From: Oscillospiraceae bacterium
Lineage (GTDB): Bacteria; Bacillota; Clostridia; Oscillospirales; Oscillospiraceae
Direction of reading: 5' to 3'
Length of the DNA stretch: 64,000 nucleotides
Assembly (NCBI GenBank): GCA_017430455.1
Contig: JAFRMX010000005.1
Coordinates: 1-64,000, forward strand
Below are positions 43,161 to 52,692 of this stretch, in pieces; the stretch's first letter is position 1; each line of letters starts with the position of its first letter. The notes beneath the pieces were generated by a model. The model did not search any database. It saw only the letters and a list, made by a program, of their open reading frames with translations, and had not been told where the DNA came from. Position numbers and translations under genes: made by a program.

Positions 43161-44579
43161 ATGGTTTTTTCATCACTGATTTTCTTATACGCGTTTCTGC
43201 CGCTGTCGCTGATCGTATACTCTTTGTGCAAGAGCATCAGGGCAAAGAATATTGCGCTTCTGGTATTTTCACTCATATTCTATGCATGGGGTGAACCGGT
43301 CTATGTGCTTTTGCTCATGTTCATGGCCTTGTGCTCGTGGTTCTGTGCGCTCAGAGTGGAATACTCAGAGACTGAAAAAGCGGCAAAGCTGTGGGTAGCG
43401 GTATCCGTCGTAATAGACCTGGTCCTTATTGGGTTTTTCAAATATGCCGGGATGTTCTTCTCACTGTTCGGAGAAATTCCGGAATTTGTAAGCAGAATAG
43501 CGCTCCCTATAGGCATCTCTTTCTATACATTCCAGCTTATGACATATGTTATTGATGTGTACAGAGAGGATGCGGAAGCGAGAGAGAGTTATCTGGATGT
43601 TCTGCTTTATGCGGCTCTGTTCCATCAGTGTATTGCAGGACCTATCGTCCGGTTTAAGACGATATCCCGAGAACTGTATGTAAAAAGAAATACAAAGGAT
43701 CTTCTTCCTGGAATAGCCAGATTTGCCGTCGGGCTTGCTAAGAAGACTCTGCTTGCAAACCCGTGCGGAGCGCTGGCGGATTCCATTTTGCTGACCAAGG
43801 GCTCTCTTGAGGGAATGACAGTTCTCGCCTCCTGGCTCGGAGCTCTGGCTTACACGCTGCAGATCTATCTCGATTTTTCGGCATACAGCGATATGGCGAT
43901 CGGAATGGGAAAGATGATCGGGCTCCACTATATGGAAAACTTCAAATACCCGTATATTTCCGGCAGCGTGACGGAATTCTGGAGAAGATGGCATATATCC
44001 TTGAGCACTTTCTTCAGAGACTATGTTTATATTCCTTTGGGTGGTAACCGCTGTTCAACACCCAGAATGCTTTTTAACATGTTTGTGGTCTGGGCACTGA
44101 CCGGCCTCTGGCACGGTGCCTCTTGGAACTTCGTTGCATGGGGCCTGTATTACTATATTTTCCTGGTCATGGAAAAACTGTTCCTGAAAAAGGCGCTTGA
44201 CAAAACGAAGATCATCTCCCATATCTATCTGCTTCTGATAGTCATGTTCGGCTGGATACTGTTTTATTACACGGATATCAGGGATGCCTTTACCGTAGTT
44301 AAAAACATGTTTGGCGCAAACGGCAATGCTTTCAGCGATTTCAGCTCACTTACTTTCCTGAGAAATAATTATGTGCTCATAGCAGTTTCGTGTATCTGTT
44401 CTACTCCTCTTTTAAAGATTCTCTCCGAAAAAGCGGGAGATGCGCTGTGTGCCGGCAAGGCAGGGGCAGTACTTTGGGATGTTCTGAGCTATATGCTGGT
44501 TCCGATTATATTTCTGATCCTTTCGACAGCATCGCTTGTAGGCGATTCATACAATCCGTTCATATATTTCAGATTCTGA
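43161..44579 (+). CDS. MBOAT O-acyltransferase (AlgI/DltB-like)
   Basis: A 472-residue polytopic protein. The two family-invariant histidines are visible: His278 in FWRRWHISLS and His318 in LTGLWHGASWNF. Family members pass an acyl group, usually acetyl, across the membrane to a surface polysaccharide or teichoic acid. The following DHHW gene is the typical partner, as in AlgI/AlgJ-X or PatA/PatB pairs. CAAGGAGCAG precedes the ATG. Confidence 0.93.
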   Translation: MVFSSLIFLYAFLPLSLIVYSLCKSIRAKNIALLVFSLIFYAWGEPVYVLLLMFMALCSWFCALRVEYSETEKAAKLWVAVSVVIDLVLIGFFKYAGMFFSLFGEIPEFVSRIALPIGISFYTFQLMTYVIDVYREDAEARESYLDVLLYAALFHQCIAGPIVRFKTISRELYVKRNTKDLLPGIARFAVGLAKKTLLANPCGALADSILLTKGSLEGMTVLASWLGALAYTLQIYLDFSAYSDMAIGMGKMIGLHYMENFKYPYISGSVTEFWRRWHISLSTFFRDYVYIPLGGNRCSTPRMLFNMFVVWALTGLWHGASWNFVAWGLYYYIFLVMEKLFLKKALDKTKIISHIYLLLIVMFGWILFYYTDIRDAFTVVKNMFGANGNAFSDFSSLTFLRNNYVLIAVSCICSTPLLKILSEKAGDALCAGKAGAVLWDVLSYMLVPIIFLILSTASLVGDSYNPFIYFRF

Positions 44580-44589
44580 GGCGGTAACG

Positions 44590-46077
44590 ATGGCAGAAGT
44601 TGAAAAAAAAGTACGATATAAGAACAATATCGTCAGACATACCAGAAAAATGAAAAAGGGCCCGAGATTTGCAGTTGCCGCTCCGTTTATTGCAGCGGTT
44701 CTCCTGCTGTGTACAGCGGGCTTCCTGATTCCGTTGAGGCCGACATTTTCCGAGAGAGAAAAGAGGGAATTAACGGCATTTCCTGAGTTTTCCGTAAAAG
44801 CACTTCTCTCAGGGGATTATTTTGATGAGATTACCGCCTGGTATGCGGACACATTCCCCGGCAGGGAGAACTGGATAGAGCTTTCAACAAAGACAGAGCG
44901 GCTGCACGGATCAAGATCGGTCGCTATCTACGGTCAGACAGGCTCTGCCCAGCAGATACCGCAAACCGAAGAGATACCGGCAGTTACTCAAAGGCCGGAA
45001 AGCACGGAGCAACCCGATGCAAGTCCGGGCGTGAGCCCTACTCCTGTACCTACACCCTCGCCAACTCCCGTTCCGACCCCTGAACCCACGCCGCCGGAAA
45101 CAGATGCCAACGGAAATATTATAGACCCGGAGGCTGAGGGCTCGGGAACTATCGGAATAGAGGATGCGAAGGCGGAGAAACTCAACGCTATAGCTGTTAT
45201 TAATGGCGCGGGATATGAATATTTTGGGTTCATTCAGGGCCCGGTGGATACATACGTTATTGGCGTCAACGATGCAGCCGCACAGGCAAAATATGAAAAT
45301 CCGGATGTTCGGGTTTTTGATATAGTGGTGCCGAACAGCATGGGCGTTATGCTCTCAACAGAGCTTATTGAGAGCCTTGGCAGCAGCGACCAGAATCAGA
45401 CTATCAACTATGTCTGTTCTACGCTTTCAAACGATGTCATCGGAGTAAATATCTATGACAATATGGTCAAACACAACGGGGAATATATATATTTCCGTTC
45501 AGACCACCATTGGACCGGCTTAGGCGCGTGGTATGGATATGAAAGTTTCTGTGAAGCCGCAGGCTTTGAACCTGTTAAACTTACCGAGTATGACGCGTAC
45601 ACTTATGATAATTTCCTCGGAACCTTCTATTCGAGTTCTCACGATTCGCAAATGGAAGCGAACCCAGATTATGTTACGGCTTATGAGCCTAAGGCTGATG
45701 TGCACGTAACAGCTATCGATACTCAGGGAGTGACACAGGATCTCGGAAATGTTGTATATGATGTGACCTCTTCCGGGTGGAAATACAATGCTTTTCTCGG
45801 GGGAGACTGGAGAGAACTTGTCATCACGAACAATGATATCCCGGGTGATTCATCGTGTCTCGTTATAAAAGAATCCTACGGGAATGCATTTGCGCCTTTC
45901 CTTTGCCAGCATTACCATGAGGTACATGTCGTAGACTACCGCTATGTAAACAAGACAACGGCATGGTATGTGGCTGCCTGGGGAATTGACGATGTCATAT
46001 ATGTAAATAATATAAGCGTTCTTCAGGCTGACGAAAGGCTCCTTGAAATCTATCATATGGCCCATCCGCCATACTGA
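44590..46077 (+). CDS. DHHW family (AlgX/AlgJ-like) acetylation partner
   Basis: A 495-residue protein with one N-terminal membrane helix (about 29-50), a juxtamembrane region, a Pro-rich linker (TPVPTPSPTPVPTPEPTPP, about 154-176) and an SGNH-like extracellular domain. Asp305-His306-His307-Trp308 in RSDHHWTGLGAW gives the family signature, and ESYGNAFAPF carries the probable serine. It likely takes an acetyl group from the MBOAT protein and transfers it to the polymer. Ten bases downstream of the MBOAT gene. Confidence 0.9.
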   Translation: MAEVEKKVRYKNNIVRHTRKMKKGPRFAVAAPFIAAVLLLCTAGFLIPLRPTFSEREKRELTAFPEFSVKALLSGDYFDEITAWYADTFPGRENWIELSTKTERLHGSRSVAIYGQTGSAQQIPQTEEIPAVTQRPESTEQPDASPGVSPTPVPTPSPTPVPTPEPTPPETDANGNIIDPEAEGSGTIGIEDAKAEKLNAIAVINGAGYEYFGFIQGPVDTYVIGVNDAAAQAKYENPDVRVFDIVVPNSMGVMLSTELIESLGSSDQNQTINYVCSTLSNDVIGVNIYDNMVKHNGEYIYFRSDHHWTGLGAWYGYESFCEAAGFEPVKLTEYDAYTYDNFLGTFYSSSHDSQMEANPDYVTAYEPKADVHVTAIDTQGVTQDLGNVVYDVTSSGWKYNAFLGGDWRELVITNNDIPGDSSCLVIKESYGNAFAPFLCQHYHEVHVVDYRYVNKTTAWYVAAWGIDDVIYVNNISVLQADERLLEIYHMAHPPY

Positions 46078-46081
46078 ACAA

Positions 46082-47284
46082 ATGGATGCGCGAAAGTTTA
46101 AAACCAATAGTAAAGTGTGTCAAAGCCTCCGAAAAGAGAGCTTTGACGCACTTTTCATGCTTATATCCGCACTAGTATTCTATTATGTATTCAGCCTGCT
46201 CGCGAAAGAGGATCTTTTTGGTCCCAACAGCTGGGACAGCTATACTCTCCAGTCGCTGGCCTGGCTCAGCGGCAGAACTGATCTCGGGAGAGATTATGAA
46301 TGGCTTGAACTTGCAATATATAACGGGAAGTATTATGTCTCTTTCCCGCCTGTACCGTCACTTGTAAACCTGCCTTTCGCGCTTCTCTTCGGGGAGAATG
46401 TGCCGGCAAATCTCATAGTGGCGATCTACGGATCATTGAGCATAGTTTTGGCTTATAAGATAATGATGCTCTGCGGAAGAGACGGAAAAAGCTCGGCTTT
46501 CTGGGCGCTCTTTCTCGTCTGGGGCTCGAACATGCTTTGGATGACAACGGAGGGAGGGGTCTGGTTCCAGGCTCAGGCTCTCAACATGCTGCTCTGCCTG
46601 GCAGCCGTATATTTCGCATTGAAAGACCGGAGCACATTAAGCCTCGCGTTTTGCGCCATGGCAGTGGGATGCAGGCCTTTTTCGGCGATCTGGCTTGTGT
46701 TTCTCGCTTTGTATTTCATAAGGAAACACGGACTTAAATCACAGCTCAGATCGTATGTTATTCCGGCTTTGATCGCATCATCGATGATGGCGTATAATTA
46801 TATAAGATTTGGAAATGTTTTGGAATTCGGGCACAATTACCTGCCTGAATTCACCAGATCTGAAAACGGACAGTTTTCATTCAGCTATCTTCTGCCTAAC
46901 CTCAAAAATATTTTTTGCAGAATTCCTGTGTGGGAAAACGGAGCTCTCCGACCGGTACACGACGGCTTCTGCCTGTTTATTGCAGATCCGCTCTTTGTTG
47001 TACTTGCTGTAAGTCAGGTCCGGAATCTGATAAGCAGAAATACTGATTTTACCGGAGCGGGGCTGACAGCGGCTATGACAGCAAATCTCCTGCTTCTTTG
47101 CATGCATAAGACAATGGGGGGATGGCAGTTCGGAGCCAGATATACCTGCGATCTTTTGCCTTTTGCATATATGTATCTTGCAGTAAAAGGCCGTTCGGGG
47201 AGAGTTGCCTTATGGGAGCTCGCCGTCGGTATCTTTGCGTTTCTTTTCAACCTTTTCGGGGCATTTTATATGCATCTTGCATGA
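46082..47284 (+). CDS. GT-C-type integral membrane protein (probable lipid-linked glycosyltransferase)
   Basis: A 400-residue protein with about ten hydrophobic segments. The first extracellular loop is acidic and aromatic (PNSWDSYTLQSLAW ... GKYYVSFPP), as in GT-C enzymes of the ArnT/PMT/GT39 type, where an Asp in this loop is catalytic. It would use a lipid-phosphate sugar donor on the outer face. I start it at ATG 46082, four bases after the previous stop; a TTG at 46043 would overlap. Last gene of the operon. The fold call is by pattern only. Confidence 0.65.
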   Translation: MDARKFKTNSKVCQSLRKESFDALFMLISALVFYYVFSLLAKEDLFGPNSWDSYTLQSLAWLSGRTDLGRDYEWLELAIYNGKYYVSFPPVPSLVNLPFALLFGENVPANLIVAIYGSLSIVLAYKIMMLCGRDGKSSAFWALFLVWGSNMLWMTTEGGVWFQAQALNMLLCLAAVYFALKDRSTLSLAFCAMAVGCRPFSAIWLVFLALYFIRKHGLKSQLRSYVIPALIASSMMAYNYIRFGNVLEFGHNYLPEFTRSENGQFSFSYLLPNLKNIFCRIPVWENGALRPVHDGFCLFIADPLFVVLAVSQVRNLISRNTDFTGAGLTAAMTANLLLLCMHKTMGGWQFGARYTCDLLPFAYMYLAVKGRSGRVALWELAVGIFAFLFNLFGAFYMHLA

Positions 47285-47285
47285 A

Positions 47286-47314
47286 TTGACACATATTATT
47301 GCGAGTGATAAAAT
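47286..47314 (+). promoter_or_regulatory. Promoter of the vanY-galT-murI-argS operon
   Basis: Consensus TTGACA (47286-47291), 17 bp, TAAAAT (47309-47314), immediately after the preceding stop codon and 32 bases before the next ATG. Confidence 0.8.
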
Positions 47315-47345
47315 ACACCCGATTTTTGTAAGGGAGTTCAGTTAA

Positions 47346-48167
47346 ATGAGAAGAGTGCTTCGAGTAATACTTGGCCTCATCCTTGCGGTGGTGCTTGGCC
47401 TTTGGATATACGGGCAAAGAGGCGGAAGAATAAACCGGCAGGATATTTCCGATCCGGTCCAGAGCGTTGAAGTCTCGCCTGTCCCGGAGGAAACGCCTGA
47501 ACCTACGCCCGAGCCCACTCCGGAACCGACTCCCGAACCCACAGAAGAACCGGTTATGTTCGATGTGAGTTCGTGGGAATATATGCTTGTAAACGCTGAC
47601 CATTCGATCGAACAGTATGAACCCGAGCAGCTTGCATATATCAATATAATAGCAGACGATACCGAAATACGGACAGAGTTCGATCCCAACCGCCAGGTCG
47701 TCGATATCCGCATAGCACAGCCGTTGCTTGATATGGCAATGGCATGCAAAGAAGCGGGGCTTCCAATATACCTTTCTTCAGGCTACAGAAGCTATGAGAC
47801 CCAGGCAGAGAATTTCCGAAGAGTTTGTGCAAACAACGGGGTGAGTGACGGAAAGGATGCAGCGGGATACTATATAACTATGCCTGCAGGATGCAGTGAG
47901 CACCAGACCGGACTCTGCTGCGATATAACCGACCGTTACTATCCTGTCAAGGATTCATCCATAGAAAACACTGAGACATTCAAGTGGCTTAAGGAACATT
48001 GTGCGGAATACGGTTTTATCCTGAGATTTCCGCATGACAAGGCCGATATCACAGGTGTCATGTATGAGCCTTTTCATTTCCGTTATGTGGGAGTTGAAGC
48101 AGCGCAGTATATGACTGAGAACAATCTCTGCCTCGAAGAATTCGTAGAGATGTTTGATCAGCAGTAA
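47346..48167 (+). CDS. VanY-type D-alanyl-D-alanine carboxypeptidase
   Basis: A 273-residue membrane-anchored LAS metallopeptidase that trims the terminal D-Ala from peptidoglycan stems. N-terminal helix (about 5-23), Pro-rich stalk of PEPT repeats (about 51-66), then the catalytic domain: SSGYRS (about 144-149), zinc ligands His186 in SEHQTG, Asp193 in CCDI and His244 in EPFHFRYVG, with Glu241 as probable base. It may be housekeeping rather than vancomycin resistance, as no van genes are near. Confidence 0.92.
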   Translation: MRRVLRVILGLILAVVLGLWIYGQRGGRINRQDISDPVQSVEVSPVPEETPEPTPEPTPEPTPEPTEEPVMFDVSSWEYMLVNADHSIEQYEPEQLAYINIIADDTEIRTEFDPNRQVVDIRIAQPLLDMAMACKEAGLPIYLSSGYRSYETQAENFRRVCANNGVSDGKDAAGYYITMPAGCSEHQTGLCCDITDRYYPVKDSSIENTETFKWLKEHCAEYGFILRFPHDKADITGVMYEPFHFRYVGVEAAQYMTENNLCLEEFVEMFDQQ

Positions 48168-48187
48168 ATTTCGGGAGAGAATGAGAC

Positions 48188-49681
48188 ATGAATATTGACG
48201 GATACATTTCCGGCCTTATTAATTACGCGAAAGAAAACGGACTGATTGCAGGTGAGGATGAAGTCTGGGCAATTAACGGCATTCTGGACATCCTGAAATT
48301 ACAGGAATATGAAAGCACGGAGAGTCCGGAACAGCTTTCACTTGAAGAGCTGTTAGAAGGGATCCTGGACTATGCTGTGGCTGAAAAGCTTATAGAAGAC
48401 AGCACCCTCGACAGGGATCTGCTTGACACAAAGATAATGGGTTTTCTGACTCCGAGGCCTTCTGAGGTTATTGCAAAATTCAACGGGCTTAAAAAAGAGT
48501 CTCTCGAAAAAGCCACTGACTGGTATTATTCTTTTTCAAAAGCCAGCGATTATATACGCACATACCGCATAAAAAAAGACCTCAAATGGAAGGCCGAGAC
48601 AGTCTACGGGGATCTTGACATAACAATAAATCTTTCAAAACCGGAAAAGGATCCTAAAGCGATCGCGGCAGCTCTGAGTGCTCCGCAGAGCGGATATCCG
48701 AAATGCCAGCTCTGCAGGGAGGCCGAAGGCTATGCCGGCAATGCACACTATCCTGCCAGGGAAAACCACAGAATAATCCCGATCGAATTGAATGGGGAAA
48801 AATTCTTCCTGCAGTACTCCCCCTATGTATATTATAATGAGCACTGCATTGTTCTGAATGAAAAACATATCCCAATGAAAATAGATGATGCGGCCTTTGC
48901 CAAACTTTTGGATTTTGAGACCCAGTTCCCTCATTACTTCATAGGTTCCAATGCCGACCTTCCGATAGTTGGAGGCAGCATTTTAAGCCACGATCATTTT
49001 CAGGGCGGGAGATATGAGTTTCCGATGCAGAGAGCGGAGACGGAAGACGCGCTCACCTTCAAGGGATTTGAAGATGTTAATGCAGGAATACTGAACTGGC
49101 CGATGTCAGCGATAAGAATAAGAAGTGCTGACAAGGACAGGCTCAGGGCCTTGGCGACAAAAATACTCAAGGAGTGGCGAACATACAGCGACGAAACCGT
49201 TGGTATATTTGCCGAAACTGACGGAGTCCCGCATAATACCATCACTCCTATATGTCGCAGAAGAGGCGGAGATTATGAAATGGACCTCGTGCTGAGAAAT
49301 AACCTGACATCCGAAGAGCATCCTCTGGGGATCTTCCACCCGCATGCGGAATTGCACCACATAAAAAAGGAAAACATAGGCCTTATAGAGGTCATGGGCT
49401 TGGCGATCCTTCCCTCCCGACTGAAGACAGAAATGAAAACTCTGGCTGAGCTGCTGGCAGAGGGGGCAGATCTGAGAAATGATCCTGCAATCGTGAAGCA
49501 TGTTGAATGGGCAGAAGAGCTAAGGGAGAAATATACTTTTACCCGCGATAACGCAGAAAAGATCCTCCAAAAGGAAATAGGTCTCGTATTTGCTAAGGTG
49601 CTGGAGCATGCGGGAGTTTTTAAACGCGACGAAAAAGGCAGAGAAGCATTTTTAAGGTTTGCGGAATCCGTGAACCGCTGA
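48188..49681 (+). CDS. galT: UDP-glucose-hexose-1-phosphate uridylyltransferase, type 2
   Basis: A 497-residue Leloir-pathway enzyme of the Firmicutes-specific long form. Active-site HDHFQGG at about 268-274; PHNTITPICRRRGGDYEMDL and IFHPHAELHHIKKENIGLIE (20 residues) match the family. Transfers UMP between UDP-glucose and galactose-1-phosphate. galK and galE are not adjacent. Starts 20 bases after the vanY-like gene. Confidence 0.95.
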   Translation: MNIDGYISGLINYAKENGLIAGEDEVWAINGILDILKLQEYESTESPEQLSLEELLEGILDYAVAEKLIEDSTLDRDLLDTKIMGFLTPRPSEVIAKFNGLKKESLEKATDWYYSFSKASDYIRTYRIKKDLKWKAETVYGDLDITINLSKPEKDPKAIAAALSAPQSGYPKCQLCREAEGYAGNAHYPARENHRIIPIELNGEKFFLQYSPYVYYNEHCIVLNEKHIPMKIDDAAFAKLLDFETQFPHYFIGSNADLPIVGGSILSHDHFQGGRYEFPMQRAETEDALTFKGFEDVNAGILNWPMSAIRIRSADKDRLRALATKILKEWRTYSDETVGIFAETDGVPHNTITPICRRRGGDYEMDLVLRNNLTSEEHPLGIFHPHAELHHIKKENIGLIEVMGLAILPSRLKTEMKTLAELLAEGADLRNDPAIVKHVEWAEELREKYTFTRDNAEKILQKEIGLVFAKVLEHAGVFKRDEKGREAFLRFAESVNR

Positions 49682-49689
49682 GGATATTT

Positions 49690-50499
49690 ATGGACAACAG
49701 ACCAATCGGAGTATTCGATTCAGGACTCGGCGGGCTCACTTGCCTGACTGCACTGAAAAAGCTCCTGCCGGATGAGGATCTGATCTATTTCGGAGACACC
49801 GGCCGGATGCCATATGGGAGCAAAACAAGAGAACAGGTCCGAATAATGGCAGTGCAGAACCTTGAGTTAATGGCCGAGCAGAACTGCAAGGCCGTAATTG
49901 CTGCCTGCGGGACTGTGTCGGGCAATGCACCGGATATTCTACAAAAATTCCGAATTCCCGCTTTCGGGGTTGTCGAGCCGGCAGCAGAAAAAACGGTCCG
50001 CATTCCAGGGTCCCGGCCTGTCGCTGTAATAGCAACTGAAGCGAGCATAAAAAGCAAAGGCTTTGAAAATACACTGAAAGCACTTGGCGAAAAAAGAGAA
50101 ATAATCTCCGTAGCCTGCCCTGAATTTGTACCGCTGATAGAAGAAGGGAAGAAATCCTTCGATGCGGAAATACAAAAAGCAGTTGAGACTGCTCTGTCAG
50201 GGTTAAAAGAAAAAGCTCCGTGTGCGCTGATACTCGGATGTACCCATTACGGAATCATCGAAAAAGCGATAAGTGAATTTCTCGGAAACGATATCTCAAT
50301 TATTTCAGCTTCCGTCTGCGCCGCCGAGGCAGCTGCCGAAAAACTGCATAGCGCAGGTCTGCTCTCAAACAGAAAGAACGGAGGAAATATTTCATTTATT
50401 ACAAGCGGGAAAAAATCTGTTTTCGAATGTCTCGGATCAACTCTTCTGGGCTTCAAAATAGACGGATATGTGACGGAGATACCACCCGCAGAGGTTTAA
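49690..50499 (+). CDS. murI: Glutamate racemase
   Basis: A 269-residue enzyme supplying D-glutamate for peptidoglycan. N-terminal GVFDSGLGGL, GDTGRMPYG, the first catalytic Cys73 in AACGTVSG, and the second Cys184-Thr-His in LGCTHYGII are present. The residue after Cys73 is Gly, where most family members have Asn (CNT); activity on glutamate is still the best guess. Eight bases after galT. Confidence 0.9.
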   Translation: MDNRPIGVFDSGLGGLTCLTALKKLLPDEDLIYFGDTGRMPYGSKTREQVRIMAVQNLELMAEQNCKAVIAACGTVSGNAPDILQKFRIPAFGVVEPAAEKTVRIPGSRPVAVIATEASIKSKGFENTLKALGEKREIISVACPEFVPLIEEGKKSFDAEIQKAVETALSGLKEKAPCALILGCTHYGIIEKAISEFLGNDISIISASVCAAEAAAEKLHSAGLLSNRKNGGNISFITSGKKSVFECLGSTLLGFKIDGYVTEIPPAEV

Positions 50500-50501
50500 T
50501 T

Positions 50502-50936
50502 ATGGAAAAAGATGTAATAATTTCAATACACAGCATACAAGATTTAAGCAGTGATGAGCCGCAGGTAATAGATTTTATGACTCTGGGTAAATACAGAAAA
50601 GACGGGGAAGTTGCAAGACTTTCCTATGATGAGACGGAAGTGACGGGAATGGCCGGCACTAGAACTGGCATATCCGTTTTTCCCGGTGAGATCATAGTTG
50701 ACAGAGTCGGGACAGTCTCGGGAATCATGACATTCCGCCCCGGCCTTACAGACAACATGGCTTACAGGACCGAATACGGGCAGACGAACATAGGCATAGA
50801 TACCCGGGCAATACGCCAGGACTTCAATGAAAACGGCGGAAAAGCGGAGATAGATTATGTGGTGAATATAGACCACATGTCTGTGGGAAGAAACCGCTTC
50901 GAGCTCACAGTAAGAGAAGACAAGAAGGAGAACTGA
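50502..50936 (+). CDS. DUF1934 (YwiB-like) beta-barrel protein
   Basis: A 144-residue protein starting MEKDVIISIHS at ATG 50502, two bases after murI. The calycin-like pattern YRKDGEVARLSYDETEVTGM ... ENGGKAEIDYVVNIDH is that of B. subtilis YwiB, which also lies next to argS there. Function unknown. The longer reading from 50427 overlaps murI and lacks support. Confidence 0.88.
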   Translation: MEKDVIISIHSIQDLSSDEPQVIDFMTLGKYRKDGEVARLSYDETEVTGMAGTRTGISVFPGEIIVDRVGTVSGIMTFRPGLTDNMAYRTEYGQTNIGIDTRAIRQDFNENGGKAEIDYVVNIDHMSVGRNRFELTVREDKKEN

Positions 50937-50938
50937 AC

Positions 50939-52684
50939 ATGGCAAATATGACCGCGCTTGCCAAAGAAGCCGTAAATGAGATACTGAATAACGCATACGA
51001 AAGAGCTGCTCTGAAGGGAGAATTGCCTGCAGGAAACGTACTGAACGGTAATGTGGAGATTCCCAAGGACAACGCAAACGGGGACCTTGCCGCAAACCAT
51101 GCGATGGCCGGAGCAAAAACTTTTCACATGGCTCCCGTGAAAATAGCAGGAGTTCTTACGGCAAACGCTGAGCTTGAAGGAAGCTGGTTCTCTTCTGTTG
51201 AAGTCGCAGGGCCAGGGTTTATCAATTTCCGTTTTTCACACAAATGGTATGAAGATGTATTGAAGAATATCTGTAAAGAGGGAGAAGGCTTCTGCAATTC
51301 AGATGAAGGAAACGGCAGAAAAGTTGTAGTAGAATTTGTATCCGCAAATCCGACCGGTCCGATGCATATGGGCAACGCCAGAGGCGGTGTTTTGGGAGAT
51401 GCTCTCGCATCCGTTCTTGAGAGAGCGGGATATGAAGTATCCAGAGAATTCTATGTAAATGATGCCGGAAACCAGATAGAAAAATTTGCCGAGTCGATAG
51501 ACGCCAGATATTCACAGCTGATACTCGGGGAGGACTCTGTTGAATTTCCCGAAGACGGCTATCACGGAGAAGATATCCGGGAGCTTGCAGAATTGTTCCG
51601 GGCAAAGTTCGGAGATGAGTATCTCAAAAAGAATGCTTCAGAGCGGCATGAGGCCATGGCAAAATTCGGTCTTCAGACAAATATCCCGAAAATGAAGGCT
51701 GATCTCTCCCGCTATGGGATCGAATACGACAAGTGGTTTTTCGAGTCGGAGCTGCACAATACGGGCTATATCAAAGAGACCCTGGATAAACTCACAGAAA
51801 GAGGCTATACCTACGAAAAAGACGGAGCGCTTTGGCTGAAGACCTCGGAGATCTTAAGTGATGTACTCAAAAAAGAAGGAAAGAGCGAGAAAGAGATCGA
51901 AAAGCTCGACCTGAAAGATGACGTATTAAAAAGAGCCAACGGATTTTATACTTATTTTGCCGCCGATATAGCCTATCACCGCAATAAGTTGGAGGTCAGG
52001 GGTTTTGACAGGGCAATAAATGTCTGGGGCGCGGACCACCACGGACATGTGGCCCGTCTCAAGGGAGCTTTGGACGCGCTCGGACTTGACGGAGAACACA
52101 GGCTGGATATTGTTTTGATGCAGCTTGTCAAGCTTACGAGAAACGGCGAAGTCGTAAGAATGTCGAAGCGAACGGGCAAGATGATCTCTCTTTCAAATCT
52201 TTTGGACGAGATTCCTGTCGATGCCGCCCGTTATTTCTTCAATTCGAGGCCTGAGTCAGCTGTGGAATTCGATCTGGACCTTGCTGTGAGACAGGACAGC
52301 GAAAACCCGGTTTATTATGTACAGTATGCCCATGCCAGGATCTGTACGATGCTGGATAATCTTGCAAATGACGGGTATACGGTCCCTGATATAGAAAATA
52401 CAGATCTGTCACTTCTTACGGACGCAGCGGAATTGGATCTTATTAAACAGCTTGCGCTCTTGCCGGAAGAGATCAAAAACTCTGCCCGCGACCTTGACCC
52501 GAGCCGTATAAACAGATACGATACGGAACTGGCCGCCCGCTTCCACAAATTCTATACGGTCTGCAGAATAAAGGATGCACCCGATCAGCTGAGAAACGCG
52601 AGACTGTTCCTCGCGGATACTGTCAGAAAGGTTTTGAAGATAGCTCTTGAGATAACAGGCATATCCGCACCGGAAAATATGTAA
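50939..52684 (+). CDS. argS: Arginyl-tRNA synthetase
   Basis: A 581-residue class I synthetase charging tRNA-Arg. HIGH-like motif in NPTGPMHMGNARGG (about 136-149), GADHHGH, and KMSKS-like RMSKRTGKM (about 407-415); C-terminal DALR anticodon-binding domain with the conserved N-terminal arginine-tRNA domain present. AAGGAG lies before the ATG. Two bases after the YwiB-like gene. Confidence 0.97.
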   Translation: MANMTALAKEAVNEILNNAYERAALKGELPAGNVLNGNVEIPKDNANGDLAANHAMAGAKTFHMAPVKIAGVLTANAELEGSWFSSVEVAGPGFINFRFSHKWYEDVLKNICKEGEGFCNSDEGNGRKVVVEFVSANPTGPMHMGNARGGVLGDALASVLERAGYEVSREFYVNDAGNQIEKFAESIDARYSQLILGEDSVEFPEDGYHGEDIRELAELFRAKFGDEYLKKNASERHEAMAKFGLQTNIPKMKADLSRYGIEYDKWFFESELHNTGYIKETLDKLTERGYTYEKDGALWLKTSEILSDVLKKEGKSEKEIEKLDLKDDVLKRANGFYTYFAADIAYHRNKLEVRGFDRAINVWGADHHGHVARLKGALDALGLDGEHRLDIVLMQLVKLTRNGEVVRMSKRTGKMISLSNLLDEIPVDAARYFFNSRPESAVEFDLDLAVRQDSENPVYYVQYAHARICTMLDNLANDGYTVPDIENTDLSLLTDAAELDLIKQLALLPEEIKNSARDLDPSRINRYDTELAARFHKFYTVCRIKDAPDQLRNARLFLADTVRKVLKIALEITGISAPENM

Positions 52685-52692
52685 GGGGAAAA

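Noticed and set aside
47346..48167. A vancomycin-resistance locus because of the VanY-type gene
   Set aside because: No vanH, ligase, vanX or vanRS gene is near; the neighbours are housekeeping genes, so a general carboxypeptidase is more likely.
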